21,069 bases of DNA, from positions 1 to 21,069 of the forward strand of contig VSPF01000027.1 of assembly GCA_009775195.1 (NCBI GenBank), in the 5' to 3' direction. Source of the DNA: Muribaculaceae bacterium (GTDB lineage Bacteria; Bacteroidota; Bacteroidia; Bacteroidales; Muribaculaceae). Made by a program: the position numbers and the translations under genes. Under the pieces are notes generated by a model that searched no databases, was not told where the DNA came from, and saw only the letters and a list, made by a program, of their open reading frames with translations. Below, in pieces: positions 1-6,673 of the stretch (position 1 is its first letter; every line of letters begins with the position of its first letter).

Positions 1-23
1 CATAATATAAACATTAAATTTAC

Positions 24-48
24 TTAATCTCTATTATTAATCTCTATT
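24..48. repeat. 12-bp tandem direct repeat at the 3' end of the Nudix gene
   Basis: The 12-mer TTAATCTCTATT occurs at 24-35 and again at 37-48, separated by one base. The second copy overlaps the Nudix stop codon (44-46, read on the minus strand). The surrounding 1-50 stretch is very AT-rich compared with the genes. It does not form a hairpin, so it is not an obvious terminator. The function is unknown and it may be a chance duplication or slippage product. Confidence 0.6.
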
Positions 49-553
49 TTCCTGAATTGATAAACAACCGTGCGTATTCTTTTTCGAAGTTGGGGGTGAG
101 GATGTCGTGGCCGAGGGCGGCGAGGATTTCGCGGCAGGTCCAGAAGCGGCCTCCGTCGAGTTCGTCGGTGGGGCGCGGTATGTCGTCGATGACTGTTTTG
201 AAGGCATTGACGAGTTCGCGTTCGCGGTCCGACTCGAAGATATAGCTCGTCAAGGGTTCGGCGTCGAAATGGTCAAGCTCAAGCTCCTCGCGGGCCTCGC
301 GCCGCAGGGCGTCCTCTACGGTCTCGCCCGGGTCGACATGGCCGCCCACGGCGGTGTCCCACCGTCCGGGCTGGATGTCCTTCCACAAGGGCCGTTTTTG
401 CAGGTAAAGGTCGCCCTCGCTGTTGAAAACATGCAGGTGCACAACAGGGTGCAGCAGCATCGAGCCGCCGTGACACTCCCCGCGTGTGGCAGTGCCGATT
501 TGCCGACCCGATTCGTCGACAATAGGTAATAGCTCCTGTGCGTTGTCTTTCAT
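44..553 (-). CDS. Nudix hydrolase, isopentenyl-diphosphate isomerase/YfcD-like type
   Basis: This 169-residue protein is of the Nudix superfamily, which hydrolyses nucleoside diphosphates linked to another moiety, or in the IDI branch isomerises isopentenyl diphosphate. The Nudix box is visible at residues 71-93: G71, E77, then R85-E86 and E89-E90, matching GX5EX7REUXEEXGU except that the usual glycine at position 92 is glutamate. The residues before the box (QKR near 52-54 and GRWD near 63-66) resemble the IDI/YfcD group of small Nudix proteins. The metal-binding REXXEE core is intact, so it should be catalytic, but the substrate cannot be read from sequence. It starts 4 bases after the stop of the AlbA_2 gene and is probably co-transcribed with it and mtnN. 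Family membership is sure; the subtype is inference. Confidence 0.9.
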   Translation of the reverse strand: MKDNAQELLPIVDESGRQIGTATRGECHGGSMLLHPVVHLHVFNSEGDLYLQKRPLWKDIQPGRWDTAVGGHVDPGETVEDALRREAREELELDHFDAEPLTSYIFESDRERELVNAFKTVIDDIPRPTDELDGGRFWTCREILAALGHDILTPNFEKEYARLFINSGK

Positions 554-557
554 TGTG

Positions 558-1220
558 TTAATTGTTTGCGATGCGGATTTCGAAATGTGTGCCGGTGTAT
601 TCGAAGTCTATAAGGCCCATTGACGCGAGGCTTACGACGGCCTCCTCGGCAGACTGTAGCGATATGTGCAGGTCGAGGGCAATGCGGCGCACCTCGCTCA
701 CGGCATCGTGAGCGGCGAGGTAGTCGAGGATGGCCGTGTGCGGCCCGTTCATAGTAAATGCCGATGTAGTGCCGTCGTTGTGCTGCTGCCAGGCGCGTAC
801 CATAAGCGGGTGTGCGGCGATATTTTCGTCGGCTACGCGGTAGTATGCCCGGTGGGTGCCGTCGGGTTCGACGGCGTAGACGGGCTTGGCTTCGCTCGGG
901 GCTATGCTTGCCGCGATTACATGCAGGTTGCCGTCGATGCGGTAGGCCTGGAAGGTCACAGTCTGTGCCGGACGGCAGTAACGCTCGGCTGCCAGTTCGA
1001 CTACATAGATATCTTCTTCGTTTCGCACCCCGGCAATTACGCCATTGTCCTTCACACCGATTAGCAGCCTGCCGCCGTCGCGGTTGGCGAAGGCCGACAG
1101 CGACCGCGCGATTTTGCAGGCGTCGCTGATGGCAAATTTGAAGTCCTGGGTCTGATGTTCGCCCTGCGCTATCCACTCGCGCAGAATGCGTGTTCCGCGT
1201 ATAGCTTGCAGGTCTTTCAT
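558..1220 (-). CDS. AlbA_2 (Schlafen AAA_4-like) domain protein with C-terminal winged-helix-like region
   Basis: This 220-residue protein carries the AlbA_2 'putative DNA-binding' domain, formerly annotated as a divergent AAA_4 ATPase. The signature is an acidic/aromatic start (DFKF, residues 26-29), then AFAN followed by GGRLLIGVKDNG (about 43-60), and a later strand with YYRVADEN. The last ~70 residues (about 150-220) look helical, end in a basic amphipathic segment and may form a small winged helix, in keeping with a DNA- or RNA-binding role. It abuts mtnN with no spacer (mtnN stop 1221-1223, this start at 1220) and is followed after 4 bases by the Nudix gene. Members are common in Bacteroidetes genomes but their function is mostly unknown. 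A regulatory role is inference only. Confidence 0.8.
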   Translation of the reverse strand: MKDLQAIRGTRILREWIAQGEHQTQDFKFAISDACKIARSLSAFANRDGGRLLIGVKDNGVIAGVRNEEDIYVVELAAERYCRPAQTVTFQAYRIDGNLHVIAASIAPSEAKPVYAVEPDGTHRAYYRVADENIAAHPLMVRAWQQHNDGTTSAFTMNGPHTAILDYLAAHDAVSEVRRIALDLHISLQSAEEAVVSLASMGLIDFEYTGTHFEIRIANN

Positions 1221-1892
1221 TTACAGGAGTTTGAGCAGGTGTTCGAGAGTGTGGAACGTAGCCTCGGGGGCTGCAGTCCAGAAGTCGTTGTAGGCAGCGG
1301 CATTGCCGCCCTCGCCGGGGGTGTCGCTGATGACGCGCAGGCACACAAAAGACACGCCGCGCATGTGGCATGTCTGGGCTATTGCGGCCGACTCCATGTC
1401 TACGGCCAGGGCGTCGGGGTAGAGGGCGAGTATGCGTTCGAGGTCGTCGCGACGGTCGACAAAGATGTCGCCCGAGGCAAGCAGCCCCTCTCGTGCCCCG
1501 AGGGCCTGGCGCACCTCGGTCGACAGCGGACAGGCGAAGCGGGCCGGGCATCCGGCGGCTGTGCCGGGCTCGGTGCCGGGGCCGCACCATACGTCGTGAT
1601 AAGCCACCTCGGTAGCCAATACCACGTCGAGTACTCTCGCAGGGTCGGCAGTGGCTCCGGTGCCGCCGGCGACACCGGTGTTGATAACCATGTCGGGGGC
1701 ATATTCCCTGATTATAGTGTCGGCGCCCAGGGCGGCGTTGACTTTGCCTATGCCTACCTTGGTGGCTATTATGTCGTGCCCGGCCATGGTACCGGTGTAG
1801 TAGCGGCCACCTTCGATTTCGGCAAGGCCCTTGAGCATGGGCAGGAGGAGCTGCAGCTCCTTGTCCATAGCTACGATGATTGCGATTTTCAT
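1221..1892 (-). CDS. mtnN: 5'-methylthioadenosine/S-adenosylhomocysteine nucleosidase
   Basis: The product cleaves adenine from methylthioadenosine and S-adenosylhomocysteine, recycling the by-products of SAM-dependent methyl transfer. Its 223 residues fit the family (about 230). The key residues of the E. coli enzyme are present: E12 in the N-terminal AMDKE motif, the NTGVAGG loop (71-77), GDIF (141-144), E167 in VDMES, and the catalytic aspartate D190 in ISD. The full-length similarity along the fold favours MTA/SAH nucleosidase over the related futalosine hydrolase MqnB, although these are hard to separate without a tree. The start at 1892 gives the canonical MKIAII opening. The gene lies 105 bases downstream of fabF, across two inverted repeats, and leads a three-gene run with AlbA_2 and Nudix genes. 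Confidence 0.88.
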   Translation of the reverse strand: MKIAIIVAMDKELQLLLPMLKGLAEIEGGRYYTGTMAGHDIIATKVGIGKVNAALGADTIIREYAPDMVINTGVAGGTGATADPARVLDVVLATEVAYHDVWCGPGTEPGTAAGCPARFACPLSTEVRQALGAREGLLASGDIFVDRRDDLERILALYPDALAVDMESAAIAQTCHMRGVSFVCLRVISDTPGEGGNAAAYNDFWTAAPEATFHTLEHLLKLL

Positions 1893-1908
1893 AATTCTAT
1901 GATAGACA

Positions 1909-1938
1909 ACCGGCTCAACGTGTGAGCGTCAAGCCGGT
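1909..1938 (-). terminator. Intergenic hairpin between fabF and mtnN (possible terminator or leader structure)
   Basis: ACCGGCT (1909-1915) and AGCCGGT (1932-1938) form a perfect 7-bp stem around a 16-base loop. There is no run of U after the stem in the direction of transcription, so it is not a textbook intrinsic terminator. It lies just upstream of the mtnN start (1892), and could instead shape the mtnN leader or protect the fabF 3' end. Confidence 0.45.
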
Positions 1939-1974
1939 CGTGTGTGTTGTCGGCGAGGCAGTGTATGCCCCGTG

Positions 1975-1988
1975 CCGATAATTATCGG
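1975..1988. other. Perfect 14-bp palindrome just downstream of fabF
   Basis: CCGATAATTATCGG is its own reverse complement and lies 10 bases past the fabF stop codon. It has no loop, so it is better suited to a dimeric protein binding site than to an RNA hairpin. No binding protein can be named from the sequence. Confidence 0.5.
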
Positions 1989-1997
1989 AGGTTGTGC

Positions 1998-3269
1998 TTA
2001 CTTCACAAACTTCTTGACAATCACGGTGGCGTTGTGGCCGCCGAAGCCGAAGGCGTTAGACAGCGCGGCGCGTACGGTGCGCTTTTGGGCCTTGTCGAAG
2101 GTGAAGTTGAGCGAATAGTCGATATTCTCGTCCTGGTCTTCGGGGTCGTGGTTGATAGTGGGGGGCACTATGTCTTCCTCGACAGCCTTGATAGAGAACA
2201 TGGCCTCGAGTGCGCCTGTCGCACCGAGCAGGTGGCCTGTCATCGACTTTGTCGACGAGATGTTGAGTTTCTTGGCGGCGTCGCCGAAGAGCTCGACTAT
2301 GGCTTTGACCTCGCTCACGTCGCCGACGGGTGTCGATGTGCCGTGTACGTTGATATAGTCGATATCGTCGGGCGTCATGCCTGCGTCCTCGAGGGCTGCC
2401 GACATGGCTAATTTTGCACCGAGGCCGTCGGGGTGTGTGGCGGTGAGGTGGTATGCGTCGGCCGACATGCCGCCGCCTGCTACCTCGCAGTAGATGTGGG
2501 CACCACGGGCCAGGGCGTGCTCAAGCTCTTCGAGTACGAGCACGGCAGAGCCTTCGCCCATCACGAAGCCGTCGCGGCTCTTGCTGAAGGGGCGCGAGGC
2601 CGTCTGGGGGCTGTCGTTGCGTGTCGACAGGGCGTGCATAGAGTTGAAGCCGCCCACGCCGGCAGGGAAGATTGCTGCTTCGGCACCGCCGGTTACAAAG
2701 GCATCAGCCTTGCCAAGGCGTATGAGGTTGAATGCGTCGATAATAGCGTTGTTCGACGATGCGCAGGCCGATACCACGCCGTAGTTGGGGCCGTGGAAAC
2801 CATACTCCATCGAGATGTGGCCGCTTGCGATGTCGGCAATCATCTTGGGGATGAAGAAGGGGTTGTATTTGGGGCCGTTGGCGGCATTGATGGCATAATA
2901 GCCGGCCTCTTCCTCGAAAGTGTGGAGGCCGCCGATGCCTGCGGCAACAATGACGCCGACGCGGTTTTTGTTGATTGTTCCTTCGGGTGCTTCGTCAAGA
3001 CCGGCATCCTTTACGGCCTGACGGGCAGCCACAAGGGCATATTGAGCGTACAGGTCGAGCTGGCGCATTTTCTTGCGGTCGAAATGCTCTTCGGGGTGGA
3101 AGTCCTTTACCTCGCAGGCAAACTGCGTTTTGAAAAGACTTGCGTCGAAGTGGGTGATAGGTCCGGCACCGCTGACACCGGCTTTGGCGTTCTCCCACGT
3201 GGTGGCAACGTCATTGCCAAGGGGAGTGATGGCACCGAGGCCGGTTACTACTACTCGTTTGAGTTCCAT
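1998..3269 (-). CDS. fabF: Beta-ketoacyl-[acyl-carrier-protein] synthase II
   Basis: The enzyme condenses malonyl-ACP with acyl-ACP to elongate fatty acids in the cytoplasmic type II system. Its 423 residues match the usual FabF length. The Cys-His-His triad is present: nucleophile C169 in SACASS, H309 in NVHGTSTPVGD, and H346 with the supporting K341 in the STKSMTGH motif. The C-terminal GFGG loop carrying the gatekeeper phenylalanine (F408) is also there. The opening residues KRVVVTGLGAITPLG are typical. The gene follows acpP, the natural substrate carrier, after a 116-base spacer containing a terminator-like hairpin. That arrangement would allow fabF to be read at a lower level than acpP. 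Confidence 0.97.
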   Translation of the reverse strand: MELKRVVVTGLGAITPLGNDVATTWENAKAGVSGAGPITHFDASLFKTQFACEVKDFHPEEHFDRKKMRQLDLYAQYALVAARQAVKDAGLDEAPEGTINKNRVGVIVAAGIGGLHTFEEEAGYYAINAANGPKYNPFFIPKMIADIASGHISMEYGFHGPNYGVVSACASSNNAIIDAFNLIRLGKADAFVTGGAEAAIFPAGVGGFNSMHALSTRNDSPQTASRPFSKSRDGFVMGEGSAVLVLEELEHALARGAHIYCEVAGGGMSADAYHLTATHPDGLGAKLAMSAALEDAGMTPDDIDYINVHGTSTPVGDVSEVKAIVELFGDAAKKLNISSTKSMTGHLLGATGALEAMFSIKAVEEDIVPPTINHDPEDQDENIDYSLNFTFDKAQKRTVRAALSNAFGFGGHNATVIVKKFVK

Positions 3270-3299
3270 ATATACAGATGTGGCTAAGAAGGCTACATG

Positions 3300-3346
3300 A
3301 AAAATAGAAAACCGCCGCTCTTTCCGTTTACGAAAATCCGCGGCGG
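3300..3346 (-). terminator. Terminator-like hairpin (probable attenuator) between acpP and fabF
   Basis: On the transcribed (minus) strand CCGCCGC and GCGGCGG pair as a 7-bp all-GC stem (3312-3318 with 3340-3346) around a 21-base loop. The stem is followed at once by TTTTCTATTTTT (3311-3300). The loop can pair further as an imperfect inner stem (CGAAAA with TTTCCG). This is the layout of an intrinsic terminator, placed 39 bases after the acpP stop and 30 bases before the fabF start. No TAnnTTTG promoter was found between the hairpin and fabF, so partial read-through is the simplest model. The structure is seen; the attenuating effect is inferred. Confidence 0.7.
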
Positions 3347-3385
3347 CTTAAATGATTTTTGAGTGTGCTGACGCGGGTAAGCCGC

Positions 3386-3622
3386 TTATGCAGCGTGAGC
3401 TTCAACGAAGGCAACAGCGTCACCTACAGTTTTGATTTTCTCTGCTTCTTCGTCGGGAATGGTGATACCAAATTCTTTCTCGAAGTCCATGATGAGCTCT
3501 ACGGTGTCGAGGCTGTCGGCGCCGAGGTCGGTGATGAATGCTGCTTCTTCTGTTACTTTTTCGGGCTCTACACCGAGTTTGTCAACTACGATGCTTTTCA
3601 CGCGATCTGCAATTTCAGACAT
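3386..3622 (-). CDS. acpP: Acyl carrier protein
   Basis: This 78-residue acidic protein carries growing acyl chains on a 4'-phosphopantetheine arm. The attachment serine is S37 in the GADSLD motif, followed by the typical helix II sequence TVELIMDFEKEFG. The length and the pattern of four helices fit AcpP exactly. The gene has its own upstream intergenic region of 214 bases with a promoter-like -7 box (3667-3674), and precedes fabF in the conserved acpP-fabF order. Confidence 0.98.
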   Translation of the reverse strand: MSEIADRVKSIVVDKLGVEPEKVTEEAAFITDLGADSLDTVELIMDFEKEFGITIPDEEAEKIKTVGDAVAFVEAHAA

Positions 3623-3666
3623 GGTTGTTTAATATTTTAGATTAATAAAATTCACTTTTTGCGGTG

Positions 3667-3674
3667 CAAAGTAA
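3667..3674 (-). promoter_or_regulatory. Probable acpP promoter, -7 element
   Basis: TTACTTTG on the minus strand matches the Bacteroidetes -7 consensus TAnnTTTG in seven of eight positions. It lies 44 bases upstream of the acpP ATG, in an AT-rich stretch (about 3623-3720) that stands out from the GC-rich genes. A clear -33 TTTG at the usual spacing is not seen; a TTTC lies about 20 bases upstream. The rest of the 214-base gap up to 3836 shows no gene. Confidence 0.5.
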
Positions 3675-3836
3675 CGAAATTTTCTGCAAATACGGAAATT
3701 TTTGTCTATTTGGGCTATTGTCGCTATGCCCGACTTTTGGGCTAAATCGCGCCTACATAGGTGTGTAAGGCGTTTTTGACGTGATAGTGAAATATTGTTA
3801 ACGAGGTGTCGGGCGGTGCGGAATATTAGACATTTA

Positions 3837-4745
3837 TCAGGCTTTGGTCTTTAAAAGCCGTTTGCAGGCCCGGGCCATCGACCTCAGGGGGCGTGCTATT
3901 GCCGGGTGGCGGTAGCCCTTGGCGTCGACCACGATTAGGCCGTGGCCGACGTTGAATGTATGGAAGCCGAGGTCGAGGCTGCGCAGGGGCGAGCGCAATA
4001 CGGCGACCTCGCGAAACGACAGTTTCCCGTCCTCGCCTACGCCGATTTCCTGTAGCGACACGGCAACGCCATATTCGTCGGGCGTGCTTTCCTGGGCCGG
4101 GCGGTAGTATCGGCCGCCTGTCTGGAATACGGCACCGGCGTTGCGGGCTATGTCGCGGTCGAAGTTTACTGTCTGCAAGAGGGTGGTCTTGTCGCCCTCG
4201 ACGGCGTGGACCTCGAGCTGCGAACCGTTGTGCAGGGGTATGGCCGTGGTGAGCATATAGCGGCGACCGTCGATGTCGCAGATGGTGGCATCGGCGAGGG
4301 GCCGCTCGGAGAGCTGCCGCACCTCGCGGCACGTGTCGCTCGACGGGTCGTAGCTATAGAGGCACAGCCCGCGCCCTTTGCCGTTCTCGGGGTAGATATA
4401 TATGTCGTCGCCCTGCCGCATGATGGCAGGGAAGCTGAGGTGGCTGTCGAGCTCGAGCACGCTGTGGCGCGATTTCAGTTCCATGGTGCGACGGTCGGCC
4501 ACAAGCCGCGCTATACGGCCTGTTTTGTCCTTATATGTATATTCCTCGACCAGGAAGTGCACCTCGTCGTCGTCGGCATAGAGGATGAACGGGTCGGCAA
4601 ACCAGCGGTCGGTATAATTATGTTTGAGCCATCGGGCCCGTAGGGGCTTGCCGGCTATAAGTTCGTCGACGGGCGTATCGCACAGTGCGATATTCCACTT
4701 CCAGTCGGTGATGCGGCGGTAAACCTTTTTTATGATGGAAGCCAT
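3837..4745 (-). CDS. GIPC transferase 1 N-terminal-like beta-propeller protein
   Basis: This 302-residue cytosolic protein (no signal peptide) has the repeating pattern of the domain named after the N-terminus of plant glucosamine inositolphosphorylceramide transferase 1, a five-bladed propeller like those of GH43/GH32 enzymes. Visible landmarks are WFADPF (48-53), FLVEEY (64-69), G-RIA with a VLEL strand, HLSFP (102-106) and YPENG (118-122). In bacteria the domain occurs mostly in polysaccharide and surface-glycan loci, sometimes fused to formyltransferase or glycosyltransferase domains; here it stands alone. It is the last gene of the run starting with the GT4 gene, beginning one base after the O-methyltransferase stop. 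A role in trimming, transferring or binding a sugar is inference. Confidence 0.65.
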   Translation of the reverse strand: MASIIKKVYRRITDWKWNIALCDTPVDELIAGKPLRARWLKHNYTDRWFADPFILYADDDEVHFLVEEYTYKDKTGRIARLVADRRTMELKSRHSVLELDSHLSFPAIMRQGDDIYIYPENGKGRGLCLYSYDPSSDTCREVRQLSERPLADATICDIDGRRYMLTTAIPLHNGSQLEVHAVEGDKTTLLQTVNFDRDIARNAGAVFQTGGRYYRPAQESTPDEYGVAVSLQEIGVGEDGKLSFREVAVLRSPLRSLDLGFHTFNVGHGLIVVDAKGYRHPAIARPLRSMARACKRLLKTKA

Positions 4746-4746
4746 G

Positions 4747-5376
4747 TCAGTTCTTGCGGATTATTGTAAGACCGTCGCGGACGGGGAGTATGATTTTGCT
4801 TACCGAGCCGTCGGCGGCAACCATGTCGTTGAATTTGCGTATGCCCTCGGTCTGGGCGTCGTGGGCGGTGTCGTCGAGGACTTTGTCACCCCACAGGGTG
4901 TTGTCGGCCAGTATGTAGCTGCCGCCCGGCATGGCCTGCGACAACAGGGCGAAGTACTCGCAGTAGTGCCGCTTGTTGGCGTCGACAAAGGCCATGTCGT
5001 AGGTGTTGGCGGCAAGCAGTCGCGGCACCACCTCGAGGGCGTCGCCTATGTGCAGGGTGATATCGTCGGCATGTCCTGCCTCGGCGAAGGTGGCGCGTAT
5101 GTCGTCGGCGTATTCGGGGTCGACCTCTACGGTGTCAATCTGGCATCCGCGAGGCATCGCCCCGGCCATGCACAGGGCCGAGTATCCGGTAAATGTGCCG
5201 AGCTCGATTATGCGGCTCGGGCGTATCATGGCAGTAAGCATGGCCAGGAGGCGTCCCTGGGCATGGTCGCTGCACATGCGCGGATAGAGCCGTTCGAGAT
5301 GCGTGCGGCGGTAGAGGGAGCGCAGGTGCGCTGGTTCGGCGTCGATATGGCGCGCTATATAGTCGTCAATGTTCAT
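4747..5376 (-). CDS. SAM-dependent O-methyltransferase, COMT/CCoAMT family (Methyltransf_3)
   Basis: The product should move a methyl group from SAM to a hydroxyl, typically of a catechol-like acceptor, using a divalent metal. Its 209 residues match the bacterial members of the family. Motif I is ELGTFTGYSAL (58-68), the acidic ribose-binding residue is near E84 in TVEVD, and the metal-ligand motifs are VDANK (D132) and ADN (D158-N159), followed by LWGDKV. All expected ligands are present, so it is likely active. It overlaps the upstream small membrane protein gene by 4 bases (ATGA) and is one base from the downstream propeller gene, so it belongs to the same operon. The acceptor molecule is unknown. 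A sugar or lipid head group is possible from context. Confidence 0.9.
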   Translation of the reverse strand: MNIDDYIARHIDAEPAHLRSLYRRTHLERLYPRMCSDHAQGRLLAMLTAMIRPSRIIELGTFTGYSALCMAGAMPRGCQIDTVEVDPEYADDIRATFAEAGHADDITLHIGDALEVVPRLLAANTYDMAFVDANKRHYCEYFALLSQAMPGGSYILADNTLWGDKVLDDTAHDAQTEGIRKFNDMVAADGSVSKIILPVRDGLTIIRKN

Positions 5377-5648
5377 CGCAACAGGGTGCTAAGGTACATG
5401 GGGTTGACAAGTACCCACATGGCCAGGTGGGTAAGTATGACTATGGCAATAAGCACCCAGAACACCTCGGGGCGCTCGGGCATCGACTTATAGGCGCAAT
5501 ATGCCGCCAATATAATCACCGGTGCATAGAGCCATAGCAGGGCTTCGTAGGTGAGGCCGGGAGGGCACTCGGCAATAAGCCACGGCAGCGAGATTACCGG
5601 CAGGCACACGGCAACGGCTACCCAGGCCGCCCATTTCGGGGCTTTCAT
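5373..5648 (-). CDS. Small three-helix membrane protein of unknown function
   Basis: This 91-residue hydrophobic protein has three likely transmembrane segments at about 7-27, 36-53 and 61-82, with few charged residues between. No family was recognised. It overlaps both neighbours by 4 bases (ATGA at each end), tying it translationally to the epimerase upstream and the O-methyltransferase downstream, which argues that it is a real gene. It might anchor or assist the enzymes of the operon at the inner membrane, but nothing in the sequence proves that. Confidence 0.75.
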   Translation of the reverse strand: MKAPKWAAWVAVAVCLPVISLPWLIAECPPGLTYEALLWLYAPVIILAAYCAYKSMPERPEVFWVLIAIVILTHLAMWVLVNPMYLSTLLR

Positions 5649-6673
5649 TTCTTTGCCTTGGCGGCTGCCTTTTCAGCCAGGTATGCCTTGACGGTCTCTT
5701 CGATGCCGCGCTCGAGGGGGTAGTCGGCATGGAAGCCGAAGTCGGCCTCGGCCTCGGCGACCGAGCAGTTCCAGTTGCGCTGGCGCATGATTTTAAATTT
5801 GTCGCGGTTGAGCGTCGAGGGTTTCAGGCTGATATGGCTCCACTTCTCGGCCACGTATGATGCCACGTAGGCGGCCCACAGGGGTAGCTTGATGGGTACG
5901 ACAGCCTTGCGGCCCAGTGCCTTGGCGACAATGGCGCGAAACTCGGTCTGCGTATATGCCCTCGGTTCGCTGATGATATATTTGCGGTGCAGGGTCTTGT
6001 CGGAGGCAAGGGCGTCGAACATCGCGCCCACGAGGTCGTCGACATAGATAAACGTCAGCAACTGCTTGCGGTAGCCCACGCCGAAGTCGAAGTGGCGGTC
6101 GATACACTCTATCATCATCAGGTAATCCTTTTCGTGTGGGCCGTAGACGCCCGTGGGGCGAAAGATTATCCAAGGGATTTCGGGGTGCGTCTCGAGATAC
6201 ATCTCCGATTTGATTTTCGACAGGCCGTAGCGTGTGTTGGGGTGGGGCACGGTTGTAGAGTCGATGGGCGTGTAGTTTTTTTCGTCGGCCTCGCCAAGGG
6301 CACTGAGCGAACTCATGTAGAGAAACTTCTCAGGCATGAGCTTGTTGCGCTCGAGGGCCTCGGTAAAGTTGCGCAGGTATTCGAAGTTTATGCGGTTGAA
6401 GTCGCCGAAATTGAGGGCCTTGGTTGCCCCGAGGTTATAGATTATCATGTCCCAGCCGCCTTCGGGCGCGGCCTCGCGCAGTTGCCGCCCGAGGTCTGAG
6501 GGGCTGTCGTAGTCGAAATCGACGATATGCAGTGCCGGGTCGCCGAGGTAGCGTCGGCTGGTCGACTCGCGCACGCCGGCGTAGGTGTCGAAGCCGCGAC
6601 GCAGGCCCTCGCCGCAGATGAAGCCACCGATAAAGCCGCCGGCACCGACTACGAGTAGTGTCTTTTTTGTCAT
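5645..6673 (-). CDS. NAD(P)-dependent epimerase/dehydratase, extended SDR family
   Basis: This 342-residue protein has the extended short-chain dehydrogenase fold. The nucleotide-binding glycine motif is GAGGFIG (10-16), an SS pair at 121-122 provides the catalytic serine region (YMSSLSALG), and the YxxxK dyad is Y149/K153. FRPTGVYGPHEKD (around 171-183) and IYVDDL are typical of sugar-nucleotide epimerases and related 3-beta-HSD-like enzymes. The C-terminus is Lys/Ala-rich. It overlaps the GT4 gene and the small membrane protein by 4 bases on each side. The likely task is to convert a sugar nucleotide or a related hydroxyl/keto intermediate used by this operon. The exact substrate is not predictable. 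Confidence 0.9.
   Translation of the reverse strand: MTKKTLLVVGAGGFIGGFICGEGLRRGFDTYAGVRESTSRRYLGDPALHIVDFDYDSPSDLGRQLREAAPEGGWDMIIYNLGATKALNFGDFNRINFEYLRNFTEALERNKLMPEKFLYMSSLSALGEADEKNYTPIDSTTVPHPNTRYGLSKIKSEMYLETHPEIPWIIFRPTGVYGPHEKDYLMMIECIDRHFDFGVGYRKQLLTFIYVDDLVGAMFDALASDKTLHRKYIISEPRAYTQTEFRAIVAKALGRKAVVPIKLPLWAAYVASYVAEKWSHISLKPSTLNRDKFKIMRQRNWNCSVAEAEADFGFHADYPLERGIEETVKAYLAEKAAAKAKK

Noticed and set aside
1..3. CAT at the left edge, a possible minus-strand start codon of the next gene.
   Set aside because: Only three bases of any coding sequence would be in the window, so it cannot be supported.
550..1590. A 346-codon Arg/Pro-rich open frame on the minus strand.
   Set aside because: It overlaps mtnN and the AlbA_2 gene in another frame, has the low-complexity composition of GC-rich shadow frames, and both overlapped genes have intact catalytic or domain motifs.
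2433..3287. Long plus-strand open frame opposite fabF (284 codons), and similar long plus-strand frames opposite mtnN (1155-1925), the methyltransferase (4732-5493) and the permease (17265-18053).
   Set aside because: Each lies antisense to a gene with clear family motifs. Their translations show no domains and reflect the codon bias of the true genes.
3623..3836. The 214-base intergenic region upstream of acpP, examined for a small RNA or small ORF.
   Set aside because: Apart from the acpP promoter box, no conserved-looking ORF, hairpin with U run, or RNA motif was seen.
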